Source: Paraburkholderia sediminicola (lineage in GTDB: Bacteria > Pseudomonadota > Gammaproteobacteria > Burkholderiales > Burkholderiaceae). Taken from it: a DNA stretch of 64,000 nt. The stretch covers positions 124,001-188,000 of the forward strand of contig NZ_CADIKC010000006.1 of the NCBI RefSeq assembly GCF_902859805.1, written 5' to 3'. Numbering within the stretch: position 1 is the first letter of the stretch; every line of letters begins with the position of its first letter. The position numbers and the translations under genes were made by a program. The notes beneath the pieces are model-generated. The model was not told the DNA's origin. It ran no database searches and saw only the letters and a list, made by a program, of their open reading frames with translations. This document shows positions 24,252 through 31,825 of this stretch, piece by piece.

Positions 24252-26678
24252 ATGTCAGGAACCCAACTCCTTCCGCCGGAACGCATTACGCTCCCGCTGC
24301 TCCCGCTGCGTGACGTAGTCGTCTTCCCGCACATGGTGATTCCGCTCTTCGTAGGCCGCCCGAAGTCGATCAAGGCTCTCGAAGCAGCGATGGAAGGCGG
24401 CAAGCACATCATGCTCGTCGCCCAGAAAACGGCTGCGAAAGATGAGCCGACCGAAAAGGACATGTACGAAGTAGGGTGTATCGCCAACATCCTGCAAATG
24501 CTGAAGCTGCCCGATGGCACCGTTAAGGTGCTCGTCGAAGGCTTGCAGCGCGCGAAAACGCTTTCCATCGAAGAACAGGAAACGCAGTTCTCGTGCGAAG
24601 TCATGCCGCTCGAACCCGACCACGCCGACAGCGCTGAAACTGAAGCGCTGCGCCGCGCGATCGTGTCGCAGTTCGACCAGTATGTGAAGCTGAACAAGAA
24701 GATCCCGCCGGAGATCCTGACGTCGCTGTCGGGCATCGACGAGGCTGGCCGCCTGGCCGATACGATCGCGGCGCATCTGCCGCTCAAGCTCGACCAGAAG
24801 CAGCACATCCTCGAAATGTTCCCGGTGATCGAGCGCCTCGAGCATCTGCTCGCGCAACTCGAAGCCGAGATCGACATCCTGCAGGTCGAAAAGCGCATCC
24901 GTGGGCGTGTGAAGCGCCAGATGGAGAAGAGCCAGCGCGAGTACTACCTGAACGAACAGGTCAAGGCGATCCAGAAGGAACTGGGCGAAGGCGAAGAAGG
25001 TGCGGATCTCGAGGAACTCGAGAAGCGCATCACGGCTGCCCGCATGCCGAAGGAAGCCAAGAAGAAGGCCGACGCCGAGCTGAAGAAGCTCAAGCTGATG
25101 TCGCCGATGTCGGCTGAGGCGACCGTTGTGCGTAACTACATTGATACGCTGATCGGCTTGCCGTGGCGCAAGAAGAGCAAGGTCAACAACGACCTCTCGA
25201 ATGCGGAACGCGTGCTCGACGAAGACCACTTCGGTCTCGAGAAAGTGAAGGAACGCATTCTCGAGTATCTCGCTGTTCAGCAACGTGTCGACAAGGTCAA
25301 AGCGCCGATCCTGTGCCTCGTTGGGCCCCCGGGTGTCGGTAAGACGTCGCTGGGTCAGTCGATCGCTCGCGCTACGAACCGCAAGTTCGTGCGTATGGCG
25401 CTCGGCGGCGTGCGCGACGAAGCCGAGATTCGCGGTCACCGTCGTACGTACATCGGTTCGATGCCCGGCAAGATTCTGCAAAGCCTGACCAAGGTCGGCG
25501 TGCGCAATCCGCTCTTCCTGCTCGACGAAGTCGACAAGATGGGCCAGGATTTCCGCGGCGATCCGTCCTCGGCTCTGCTGGAAGTGCTCGATCCGGAACA
25601 GAACCATACGTTCGCCGATCACTACGTCGAAGTCGACTTCGATCTGTCGGACGTGATGTTCGTGGCAACGTCGAACTCGCTGAACATTCCGCCGCCGCTG
25701 CTCGACCGGATGGAAGTGATTCGTCTATCGGGTTATACGGAAGACGAGAAGGTCAGCATCGCGCAACGTTATCTTTTGCCAAAGCAGAAGAAGAACAACG
25801 GCCTCAAGGATGGCGAGGTCGATGTAACGGAAACCGCGATCCGCGACATCATTCGTTACTACACGCGTGAAGCGGGCGTTCGTTCGCTCGAACGTGAAAT
25901 TTCGAAGATCTGCCGCAAGGTCGTGAAGATGCTTCTGCTGAAGAAGGCGGAAGGCGCGGTGACGGTCGACGGCAGCAATATCGATACGTTCCTCGGCGTG
26001 CGCAAGTACGACTTCGGTCTGGCCGCGAAGGAAAATCAGGTTGGCCAGGTCACGGGTCTTGCGTGGACGGAAGTGGGCGGCGATCTGCTGACCATCGAAG
26101 CCGCGGTGATGCCGGGTAAGGGCAATGTGATTCGCACGGGCTCGCTCGGCGACGTGATGAAGGAATCGGTCGAAGCTGCGCGCTCGGTGGTCCGCTCGCG
26201 TTCGCGCCGTCTGGGTATCAAGGACGAAGCGTTCGAGAAGCAGGATATTCACATTCACGTGCCGGAAGGCGCGACGCCGAAGGACGGTCCGTCAGCCGGT
26301 ATCGCGATGACGACCGCATTGGTGTCGGTGTTGACCGGTATTCCGGTTCGTGCCGATGTCGCGATGACGGGCGAAATCACGTTGCGTGGCGAAGTCCTGC
26401 CGATCGGCGGCCTGAAGGAAAAACTGCTGGCAGCGCATCGCGGCGGTATCAAGCTGGTGCTGATTCCGGAAGAAAACGTCAAGGACTTGACGGAGATTCC
26501 GGACAACGTGAAGAACGCCATCGAAATCATGCCGGTCCGCTGGATCGACAGAGTGCTCGAACTGGCGCTCGAACGTGTGCCGCAGGCGTTGCCGGAAGAA
26601 GAGCCTAAGCCCGCTACGCCTGTCGCGGCGGCTGAACCGGGCAAAGACGCCGGTGCAACAGAAGTCGTGAAGCACTAA
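24252..26678 (+). CDS. lon: Lon ATP-dependent protease
   Basis: Cytosolic AAA+ serine protease for misfolded and regulatory proteins, 808 residues. The N-terminal substrate-binding domain (LPLLPLRDVVVFPHMVIPLFVGR) is followed by a helical linker. The ATPase domain has Walker A GPPGVGKT at 358-365 and the following SLGQSIARATNRKFVRMALGG. The peptidase domain has catalytic Ser681 in DGPSAGIAM, and the expected Lys is 43 residues later in the GGLKEKLLAA region. The C-terminus is a short Pro/Ala/Glu-rich tail. A direct repeat lies in its leader and a terminator follows. Operon-like neighbours: clpX upstream, hupB downstream. Confidence 0.98.
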   Translation: MSGTQLLPPERITLPLLPLRDVVVFPHMVIPLFVGRPKSIKALEAAMEGGKHIMLVAQKTAAKDEPTEKDMYEVGCIANILQMLKLPDGTVKVLVEGLQRAKTLSIEEQETQFSCEVMPLEPDHADSAETEALRRAIVSQFDQYVKLNKKIPPEILTSLSGIDEAGRLADTIAAHLPLKLDQKQHILEMFPVIERLEHLLAQLEAEIDILQVEKRIRGRVKRQMEKSQREYYLNEQVKAIQKELGEGEEGADLEELEKRITAARMPKEAKKKADAELKKLKLMSPMSAEATVVRNYIDTLIGLPWRKKSKVNNDLSNAERVLDEDHFGLEKVKERILEYLAVQQRVDKVKAPILCLVGPPGVGKTSLGQSIARATNRKFVRMALGGVRDEAEIRGHRRTYIGSMPGKILQSLTKVGVRNPLFLLDEVDKMGQDFRGDPSSALLEVLDPEQNHTFADHYVEVDFDLSDVMFVATSNSLNIPPPLLDRMEVIRLSGYTEDEKVSIAQRYLLPKQKKNNGLKDGEVDVTETAIRDIIRYYTREAGVRSLEREISKICRKVVKMLLLKKAEGAVTVDGSNIDTFLGVRKYDFGLAAKENQVGQVTGLAWTEVGGDLLTIEAAVMPGKGNVIRTGSLGDVMKESVEAARSVVRSRSRRLGIKDEAFEKQDIHIHVPEGATPKDGPSAGIAMTTALVSVLTGIPVRADVAMTGEITLRGEVLPIGGLKEKLLAAHRGGIKLVLIPEENVKDLTEIPDNVKNAIEIMPVRWIDRVLELALERVPQALPEEEPKPATPVAAAEPGKDAGATEVVKH

Positions 26679-26710
26679 GCTGGTCAGTAGCGAAAGCTGT
26701 TTGCTGTACA

Positions 26711-26740
26711 AAAACCCGCGGCCTCGGTCGCGGGTTTTTT
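26711..26740 (+). terminator. Intrinsic terminator after lon
   Basis: AAAACCCGCG pairs with CGCGGGTTTT around an 8-base loop and is followed by TT and ATT, 32 bases after the lon stop. Confidence 0.9.
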
Positions 26741-26903
26741 ATTGCCTGCGAGATGCATGAAATCACGCTTGGAACACAAGCAATCCCACTTTTTGAGTAA
26801 AGGACGTTCTGAGCCGGCGACTGGTTGTGCGTGCATCGATCCATAGCAAGATCTGGTGACAGAGGCCACCCTCCAGAAGCGCTTAAATCAGGCTCAACCC
26901 CGC

Positions 26904-26932
26904 TTGACACAAGGGTTTCGGCCAATTCTAAT
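26904..26932 (+). promoter_or_regulatory. Sigma-70 promoter of hupB
   Basis: A perfect TTGACA at 26904-26909 and TCTAAT (5 of 6) at 26927-26932, separated by exactly 17 bases. This is the best promoter match I noticed in the window, in keeping with the abundance of HU. Confidence 0.8.
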
Positions 26933-27020
26933 GAGTCGGCTCGGCGTTACCCGCCGGCCACGTGATGCCAGGCGCTACAGAGCGCCGTCACGATTGCCAC
27001 AAACATTCTCGGGGGTTGGA

Positions 27021-27293
27021 ATGAATAAGACGGAATTGATCGATCACATTGCGCAGCAAGCCGATATTTCGAAAGCCGCGGCAGGCCGCGCACTCGACGC
27101 GGTGATCGGTGGGGTCAAAGGTACGTTGAAGAAGGGTGGTTCGGTGACGCTGGTGGGTTTCGGTACCTTTGCCGTGGGCAAGCGTACCGCGCGTACGGGA
27201 CGCAATCCGCGTACCGGCGCCGCCATCAAGATCAAGGCAGCGAAGGTCCCTAAATTTAGGCCTGGCAAAGCTCTGAAGGATGCGCTAAACTAA
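27021..27293 (+). CDS. hupB: DNA-binding protein HU
   Basis: Nucleoid-associated histone-like protein of 90 residues. The family signature GFGTFAVGKRTARTGRNPRTG (beta arms with the conserved Pro that intercalates DNA) spans about residues 46-66, followed by IKIKAAKVPKFRPGKALKDALN. The start MNKTELIDHIAQQADISKAAAG is typical. The ATG at 27021 is used; the longer in-frame start at 26856 would contain the promoter. The position after lon matches hupB in E. coli. Confidence 0.97.
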   Translation: MNKTELIDHIAQQADISKAAAGRALDAVIGGVKGTLKKGGSVTLVGFGTFAVGKRTARTGRNPRTGAAIKIKAAKVPKFRPGKALKDALN

Positions 27294-27437
27294 TGGGCTT
27301 GCTGCTTGAGGAATTGCAGGTTCGTTAGAAAGAAGTGCGACGAATCCTGCGTGATCTGTGTAACTTGGCGTCGCACTAGTTGATACGCAAGTTGATCAAT
27401 CAGGCAGCAAAAGCAGGAGCACGCTGAATCGCGAAAC

Positions 27438-27513
27438 GGGTGCTTAGCTCAGTTGGTAGAGCGGCGCCCTTACAAGGCGTAGGTCGGGAGTTCGAGCCTC
27501 TCAGCACCCACCA
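27438..27513 (+). tRNA. tRNA-Val (anticodon UAC)
   Basis: A 76-base gene with encoded CCA. The acceptor GGGTGCT pairs with AGCACCC, the D arm is GCTCAGTTGGTAGAGC, and the anticodon loop CTTACAA gives TAC, flanked by GCGCC/GGCGT. It lies between hupB and tRNA-Asp. Confidence 0.97.
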
Positions 27514-27559
27514 GTTTCAGATTCGGCAAAGTGGTTCTGTTTAGTACAGTGCAGTATAA

Positions 27560-27636
27560 GGAGTGGTAGTTCAGTCGGTTAGAATACCGGCCTGTCACGC
27601 CGGGGGTCGCGGGTTCGAGTCCCGTCCACTCCGCCA
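27560..27636 (+). tRNA. tRNA-Asp (anticodon GUC)
   Basis: A 77-base gene with encoded CCA. The acceptor GGAGTGG pairs with CCACTCC; the anticodon loop CTGTCAC gives GTC, flanked by CCGGC/GCCGG. It is 46 bases after tRNA-Val, probably in one transcript. No integrase or duplicated 3' end follows. Confidence 0.97.
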
Positions 27637-27647
27637 GTATCCACGAA

Positions 27648-27673
27648 AGGCGAACTCCGGTTCGCCTTTTTTA
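27648..27673 (+). terminator. Intrinsic terminator after the tRNA pair
   Basis: AGGCGAA pairs with TTCGCCT around a CTCCGG loop and is followed by a T run, 11 bases after tRNA-Asp. Confidence 0.9.
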
Positions 27674-27723
27674 TTGCCCGCTGTTGTAAGATCGGGCGTT
27701 CTGTTTTTGGCACTCCCTCACGC

Positions 27724-29661
27724 ATGCTCGATTTTTTCCGCAATCACAAACGCCTGATGATGTTCATGCTCATCCTCGTCATTGTGCCGGGGTTGGGTTT
27801 TGTGGGTATTCAAGGCTTCCGCGGCTTCTTTGACGAAAGTGCAAACGTCGCCAGCGTCAACGGCCACAAGATTACTCGCGCAGAGTATGACGACGCGATG
27901 CGTCAGCAACTCGACCGCGCCCGTCAAATGCTCGGTGCGCAGTTCGACATGAAGTCGTTTGATACGCCTGCGCGCCGTAGCGAAATGCTCGACGGTCTGA
28001 TCGAGCAGCGCGTGCTGGCCGATGAAACACAGCGCCTGCATCTGACCGCGTCTGACGACGCCGTGCGCCGTGTGCTGCTGAACGATCCGGTGATCTCGTC
28101 GCTGAAGAATCCTGACGGCTCGATCGACGTCGATCGCTACAAGCAGTTGCTCGCGATGCAGGGCATGACGCCTGATCAATACGACGAACGCGTGCGCTAC
28201 AGCATTGCCACACAGCAGTTGCCGGCAAGCATTCAAGGCAGCGCCTTTACGTCGAAGACGCTCGCACAGCATCTCACTGAGCTCGCCGAACAGCAGCGCG
28301 AAGTGCAGGGTATTGCGTTCCATCCGCGCGACTATGCAGCGAAGGTGCAGCCCACGGACGCGCAACTTCAGGCCTATTACGACGCGCATCGTAACGACTT
28401 CGCCACGCCCGCCACGGCAACGATCCAGTACCTTGTGATGTCGCCGGCAACGTTGTCCGCTGCCGTGCAGCCGAGCGATGCCGATCTGAAAAAGTACTAC
28501 GACGACAACATCGCGCATTACCGCACGGACGGTCAGGTGCGCGCGAGCCACATCCTGATCGCCGCGCCGAAAGATGCAAGCGCGGCTGACAAGGCCAAGG
28601 CAAAGCAGAAGGCCGATGAGGTGCTCGCACAGGTCAAGGCGCATCCGGACCAGTTCGCGCAGATCGCGCAGCAGAATTCGCAGGATCCGGGTTCGGCCTC
28701 GAAGGGTGGTGATCTGGGGTACTTCGGTCGCGGCATGATCGCTGGCGGCCAGGCATTCGACGACGCTGTGTTCGGTCTCAAGAAAGACGAAGTCAGCGGC
28801 ATCGTGCAGACCGACTTCGGCTATCACATCGTCAAGGTCACGGACGTGAAGCCGGCCGTCACCAAGCCGTTCGACGAAGTGAAAGACCAGATCGCAAAAG
28901 ACCTGAAAACGCAACTGGCGAGCAAGGCATTCAGCGACGACTCGGAAGGCTTCACGTCGATCGTCTACGAGAAGGCGAAGAGCCTGCAGCCCGCTGCCGA
29001 CAAGTACAAGCTGCAACTGCAAACGGCCACGGTCACGCCGCAGCCGGATCCGAAGCTGCCACCTGACAGCCCGCTGAATAACGCGAAGTTTTTGGCTGCC
29101 GTGTTCGCAAGCGACGCGACTACCGCGCGCAACAACACGCAAGCGATCGACGTCGGCGGCAACGCGCTGATCGCGGCGCACGTGACCGATTACAAGGCTG
29201 CAGCCGTGCCGGCGCTCGACGCCGTCAAGGACGCCGTGCGTCAGAAAGTGATCGCCGTGCAGTCGAACGAGGCCGCTCACAAGGACGGCATTGCGAAGCT
29301 GGCAGACTTCGACAAGTCGAAGTCCACGGCGGGCTTCTCGTCGCCGCTGAAGGTTTCGCGCAACGACGCGCAAGGCGTGCCGCCGGTTGCATTGAGTGCA
29401 ATCTACAAGGCCGACGCGCAAAAGTTACCTGCGTACGTTGGCGTGGACCTCGGCGACGACGGTTATGCGATCTATCGCGTGAACGCGGTCGTTGCAAGCG
29501 CACCGATCGATCCGCAGCGTCTGGCTGCTGCGCAGCAACAGATTGCGCAGGTCGATGCGCAATCCGACGCGGAGGCTTACGTTGAAGCGGTGCGTGCCCG
29601 TTCGAAGGTGAAGTTCTACGGCTCGCTCGACAGCAGCAATGCGCAGGCGAGCGGCGAATAG
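27724..29661 (+). CDS. ppiD: PpiD-type membrane-anchored periplasmic chaperone / peptidyl-prolyl isomerase
   Basis: Folding factor attached to the inner membrane at the Sec exit, 645 residues. A short cytoplasmic start (MLDFFRNHKRL) leads into one membrane helix (about 12-32). SurA-N-like helices include MLDGLIEQRVLADE. A parvulin domain lies at about 275-375 (VRASHILIA, GGDLGYFGRGMIAGGQAFDDAVFGLKKDEVSGIVQTDFGYHIVKV). The C-terminal helical part resembles PpiD. The position after hupB is the enteric ppiD position, with the two tRNAs inserted between them. A terminator follows. Confidence 0.95.
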   Translation: MLDFFRNHKRLMMFMLILVIVPGLGFVGIQGFRGFFDESANVASVNGHKITRAEYDDAMRQQLDRARQMLGAQFDMKSFDTPARRSEMLDGLIEQRVLADETQRLHLTASDDAVRRVLLNDPVISSLKNPDGSIDVDRYKQLLAMQGMTPDQYDERVRYSIATQQLPASIQGSAFTSKTLAQHLTELAEQQREVQGIAFHPRDYAAKVQPTDAQLQAYYDAHRNDFATPATATIQYLVMSPATLSAAVQPSDADLKKYYDDNIAHYRTDGQVRASHILIAAPKDASAADKAKAKQKADEVLAQVKAHPDQFAQIAQQNSQDPGSASKGGDLGYFGRGMIAGGQAFDDAVFGLKKDEVSGIVQTDFGYHIVKVTDVKPAVTKPFDEVKDQIAKDLKTQLASKAFSDDSEGFTSIVYEKAKSLQPAADKYKLQLQTATVTPQPDPKLPPDSPLNNAKFLAAVFASDATTARNNTQAIDVGGNALIAAHVTDYKAAAVPALDAVKDAVRQKVIAVQSNEAAHKDGIAKLADFDKSKSTAGFSSPLKVSRNDAQGVPPVALSAIYKADAQKLPAYVGVDLGDDGYAIYRVNAVVASAPIDPQRLAAAQQQIAQVDAQSDAEAYVEAVRARSKVKFYGSLDSSNAQASGE

Positions 29662-29727
29662 ACCCAAGCAAACACGAACAAACACGAGCGTGAGCGCGCA
29701 AGCAGGTAAAGCGCGCAACCACAAAAA

Positions 29728-29752
29728 AGCCCCGCAAATGCGGGGCTTTTTC
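29728..29752. terminator. Intrinsic terminator between ppiD and the lipoprotein gene
   Basis: AGCCCCGCA at 29728-29736 mirrors TGCGGGGCT at 29739-29747, flanked by A's before and T's after, so it can act on both converging transcripts. Confidence 0.9.
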
Positions 29753-29818
29753 ATTTGACGCGTGCAAGCGCGTCAAACGGTCCGCGCTCGGAGCGCGGCT
29801 TGCTATGCCGTCAGCCGC

Positions 29819-30160
29819 CTAGAGGCAAGCGCTGATCGAACTGGTGGCGTCGCTGCCCGCCGCGCCATTGGCGCGGAAGCCGACCCATGAGCCCGGGCCG
29901 CTGTAGGAGGGCCGTACGACGGCGGCTGCGCCGTTAGGCGGCTGTTGGCCCGGCACATAGACATCCATTGCCTGATCGTTAGCCATGGTGTCTTGCGCCA
30001 CGACCTGCTGTTGCGAACTATCGGCCCATTTTTGCGCGATGCACGTTGCGACGGCCTTCGGCGGCTGCTGGCTTTGGCCCACGGATTGGACACCTGCCGG
30101 CGGTTGAGCGGCGCATGCAGAAATTGCCACGGTCAAAGCGATTAACGGTAAATATTTCAC
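29819..30160 (-). CDS. Small predicted lipoprotein
   Basis: A 113-residue protein with a lipoprotein signal: MKYLPLIALTVAISAC, with Cys16 as the lipidation site and Ala at +2 (outer-membrane sorting would be expected). The start is a GTG with GAGGAG upstream. The mature part is Gln/Pro-rich and contains a second Cys (VATCIAQKWAD) and a third at ISACL. The last two could form a disulfide. I recognise no domain. It follows the tesA-like gene on the same strand by about 116 bases. Confidence 0.8.
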   Translation of the reverse strand: MKYLPLIALTVAISACAAQPPAGVQSVGQSQQPPKAVATCIAQKWADSSQQQVVAQDTMANDQAMDVYVPGQQPPNGAAAVVRPSYSGPGSWVGFRANGAAGSDATSSISACL

Positions 30161-30276
30161 GTTATCTCCTCAGAAGTCGCTCAGAATCGAGCCGGGTTGC
30201 GCGGGATTACGAAAGTTGGAGCGATCTTGCCGATCCGCGCTCCCCAATTACCGGAAACAAGTTGTTAGCGAGCTTT

Positions 30277-30972
30277 TCAGTGCGGCGAACTTGTGCGAAG
30301 GAGTGGCTTGATAGCCGGCCACACGTTGTTGAGTAGCACTGGCTGTGCCTGCTGCGTGGGATGGATCTGATCCGCCTGAAACATTTCCGGTTTGTCGGCG
30401 ATGCCGGCTAGCAGGAAAGGCACCAACGGCACGCGCAATTGCTTCGAGAGTTCGCCGTACAGGCCGTGGAACTTTTGCGTGTAGTCGGGGCCGTAATTGG
30501 GTGGTACGTACATGCCGATCAGTACGACCTTCGCGTGGCCTTGTTGAGCCTGTTCGATGATCGTGCGCAGGTTGTCTTCGGTTGTTGCGAGCGGCACGCC
30601 GCGCAACGCGTCGTTGGCGCCGAGTTCGACGATCACGATGCTCGGCTTGAGCCGCTGCAGGAGCGCCGGCAAGCGGGCCCGGCCGCCGCTCGTGGTGTCG
30701 CCGCTGATGCTCGCGTTGGCGACGCTATAATCGATTCGCTCATCGGTGAGGCGCTGGCGCATCAAGGCAACCCAGCCAGTGTCGCGGGGCAAGCCGTATT
30801 CGGCCGAGATGCTGTCGCCGAGCACGACGATCACCGGCTTGGCCTGTTCGGGCGGGTTGGCCGCATAGGCTGGGAAGGGCAGCGAAAACAGGGTTGCGGC
30901 CAGCACGGCCGGGCCGAATGCGGTAGTCAGCGCCGTCGCTACGGCGCGCACTTTCAACCTACGCTTCACCAT
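30277..30972 (-). CDS. tesA: TesA-like SGNH arylesterase / lysophospholipase-thioesterase
   Basis: Periplasmic SGNH hydrolase of 231 residues with broad acyl-ester and acyl-thioester activity in its family. The signal peptide covers about residues 1-36 (ending AYA). Block I is VVLGDSISAEYGL with the catalytic Ser, block II is the Gly in ISGDTTSGG, block III is VELGANDALRG, and block V is DQIHPTQQAQ with Asp and His. The ATG at 30972 shares bases with the ATG of the divergent ABC gene. A downstream GTG at 30951 with AGG before it is a fallback start. The divergence from a ybbA-type gene is the same as in E. coli. Confidence 0.92.
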   Translation of the reverse strand: MVKRRLKVRAVATALTTAFGPAVLAATLFSLPFPAYAANPPEQAKPVIVVLGDSISAEYGLPRDTGWVALMRQRLTDERIDYSVANASISGDTTSGGRARLPALLQRLKPSIVIVELGANDALRGVPLATTEDNLRTIIEQAQQGHAKVVLIGMYVPPNYGPDYTQKFHGLYGELSKQLRVPLVPFLLAGIADKPEMFQADQIHPTQQAQPVLLNNVWPAIKPLLRTSSPH

Positions 30973-31657
30973 GCTAAACAAAACTGATCCAGTCATTGAA
31001 GTGCGGGGTTTGTGCAAGAAGGTTAAGGATGCAACAGGCGAACTGACGATTCTCGAGGACATCGATCTTGCTATCGATGCCGGCAGCAGTGTGGCGATCG
31101 TCGGTGCATCCGGGTCGGGCAAGTCTACGCTGCTCGGCTTGCTCGCAGGATTGGACAGCGCAAGCTCGGGCTCGGTTCGGCTGCTCGGCCGCGAGCTCAC
31201 CGAACTGGACGAAGACGAGCGCGCCGCGTTGCGCAGCGGCTCGGTCGGTTTCGTGTTCCAGTCGTTTCAACTGATGCCGCATTTGACGGCGCTCGAAAAC
31301 GTCACGCTTCCGCTCGAATTGCAAGGCGGCATCGGTACGCGTGAGGCTGCGGCGCGTGCGCGCGGATTGCTGGAGCAGGTGGGACTCGCCAAGCGCACTG
31401 CGCACTATCCGAAGCTGCTGTCCGGTGGCGAACAGCAGCGGGTCGCGCTCGCGCGTGCCTTTGTCACCCATCCGGCGATTCTCTTCGCCGACGAGCCGAC
31501 GGGCAGTCTCGATGCAGCCACCGGTCACGCGGTGATCGATCTGATGTTCGAAATGAACCGTGCGAACGGCGCCACGTTGATCCTCGTCACGCACGACGTC
31601 GAGTTGGCGCGCCGCTGCGATACGACGGTGACCATCGAAGCGGGACGTCTGGCCTGA
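30971..31657 (+). CDS. ybbA: YbbA/LolD-type ABC transporter ATP-binding protein
   Basis: Cytoplasmic ATPase subunit of a MacB/LolD-class ABC system, 228 residues. Walker A is GASGSGKST, the Q loop is VFQSFQLMPHLTALENV, the signature is LSGGEQQRVALARAF, Walker B is ILFADEPTG and the switch His is VTHDVE. In E. coli ybbA is followed by the large permease gene ybbP. Here the gene ends at a bidirectional terminator and the next gene is pgi on the other strand, so the permease is not adjacent. No ribosome-binding site is clear at the shared start. Confidence 0.92.
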   Translation: MLNKTDPVIEVRGLCKKVKDATGELTILEDIDLAIDAGSSVAIVGASGSGKSTLLGLLAGLDSASSGSVRLLGRELTELDEDERAALRSGSVGFVFQSFQLMPHLTALENVTLPLELQGGIGTREAAARARGLLEQVGLAKRTAHYPKLLSGGEQQRVALARAFVTHPAILFADEPTGSLDAATGHAVIDLMFEMNRANGATLILVTHDVELARRCDTTVTIEAGRLA

Positions 31658-31700
31658 GAGAACCCTGCCAGCCAGGCGTCAATCGTCACGCGTTCGAATA

Positions 31701-31737
31701 AAGCAAAGCGGGCCACAGGGGCCCGCTTTGCTTTTAC
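31701..31737. terminator. Bidirectional terminator between the ybbA-like gene and pgi
   Basis: A perfect 14-bp stem (31701-31714 with 31720-31733; arms begin AAGCAAAGCGG) with a 5-base loop, followed by T on the plus strand. The A-rich left arm gives T after the hairpin on the minus strand. Confidence 0.92.
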
Positions 31738-31825
31738 ATCTCATGCAACTCGACAACGCAACGCCGCTAAGCACGCGTGCGTGAGCAATCGGCGTAGGCG
31801 GCACGGGCAAGCGCGCCGCTCACGC

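Larger units (their letters stand above)
26679..27020. other. 342-base intergenic region between lon and hupB
   Basis: It contains the lon terminator (26711-26740) and the hupB promoter (26904-26932). A frame open across the right part from 26856 is only an upstream extension of hupB; it contains the promoter and is not HU-like before 27021. No other feature is seen. Confidence 0.75.

Noticed and set aside
26856..27020. Longer HU with 55 extra N-terminal residues
   Set aside because: The extension contains the TTGACA/TCTAAT promoter and is not HU-like; HU proteins are about 90 residues.
27438..27636. tRNA-Val/tRNA-Asp as an integration site
   Set aside because: No integrase, no repeated tRNA 3' end and no compositional change follow; the conserved ppiD comes next.
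27718..29421. Antisense frame of 567 codons over ppiD
   Set aside because: A shadow frame; the plus strand encodes a complete PpiD.
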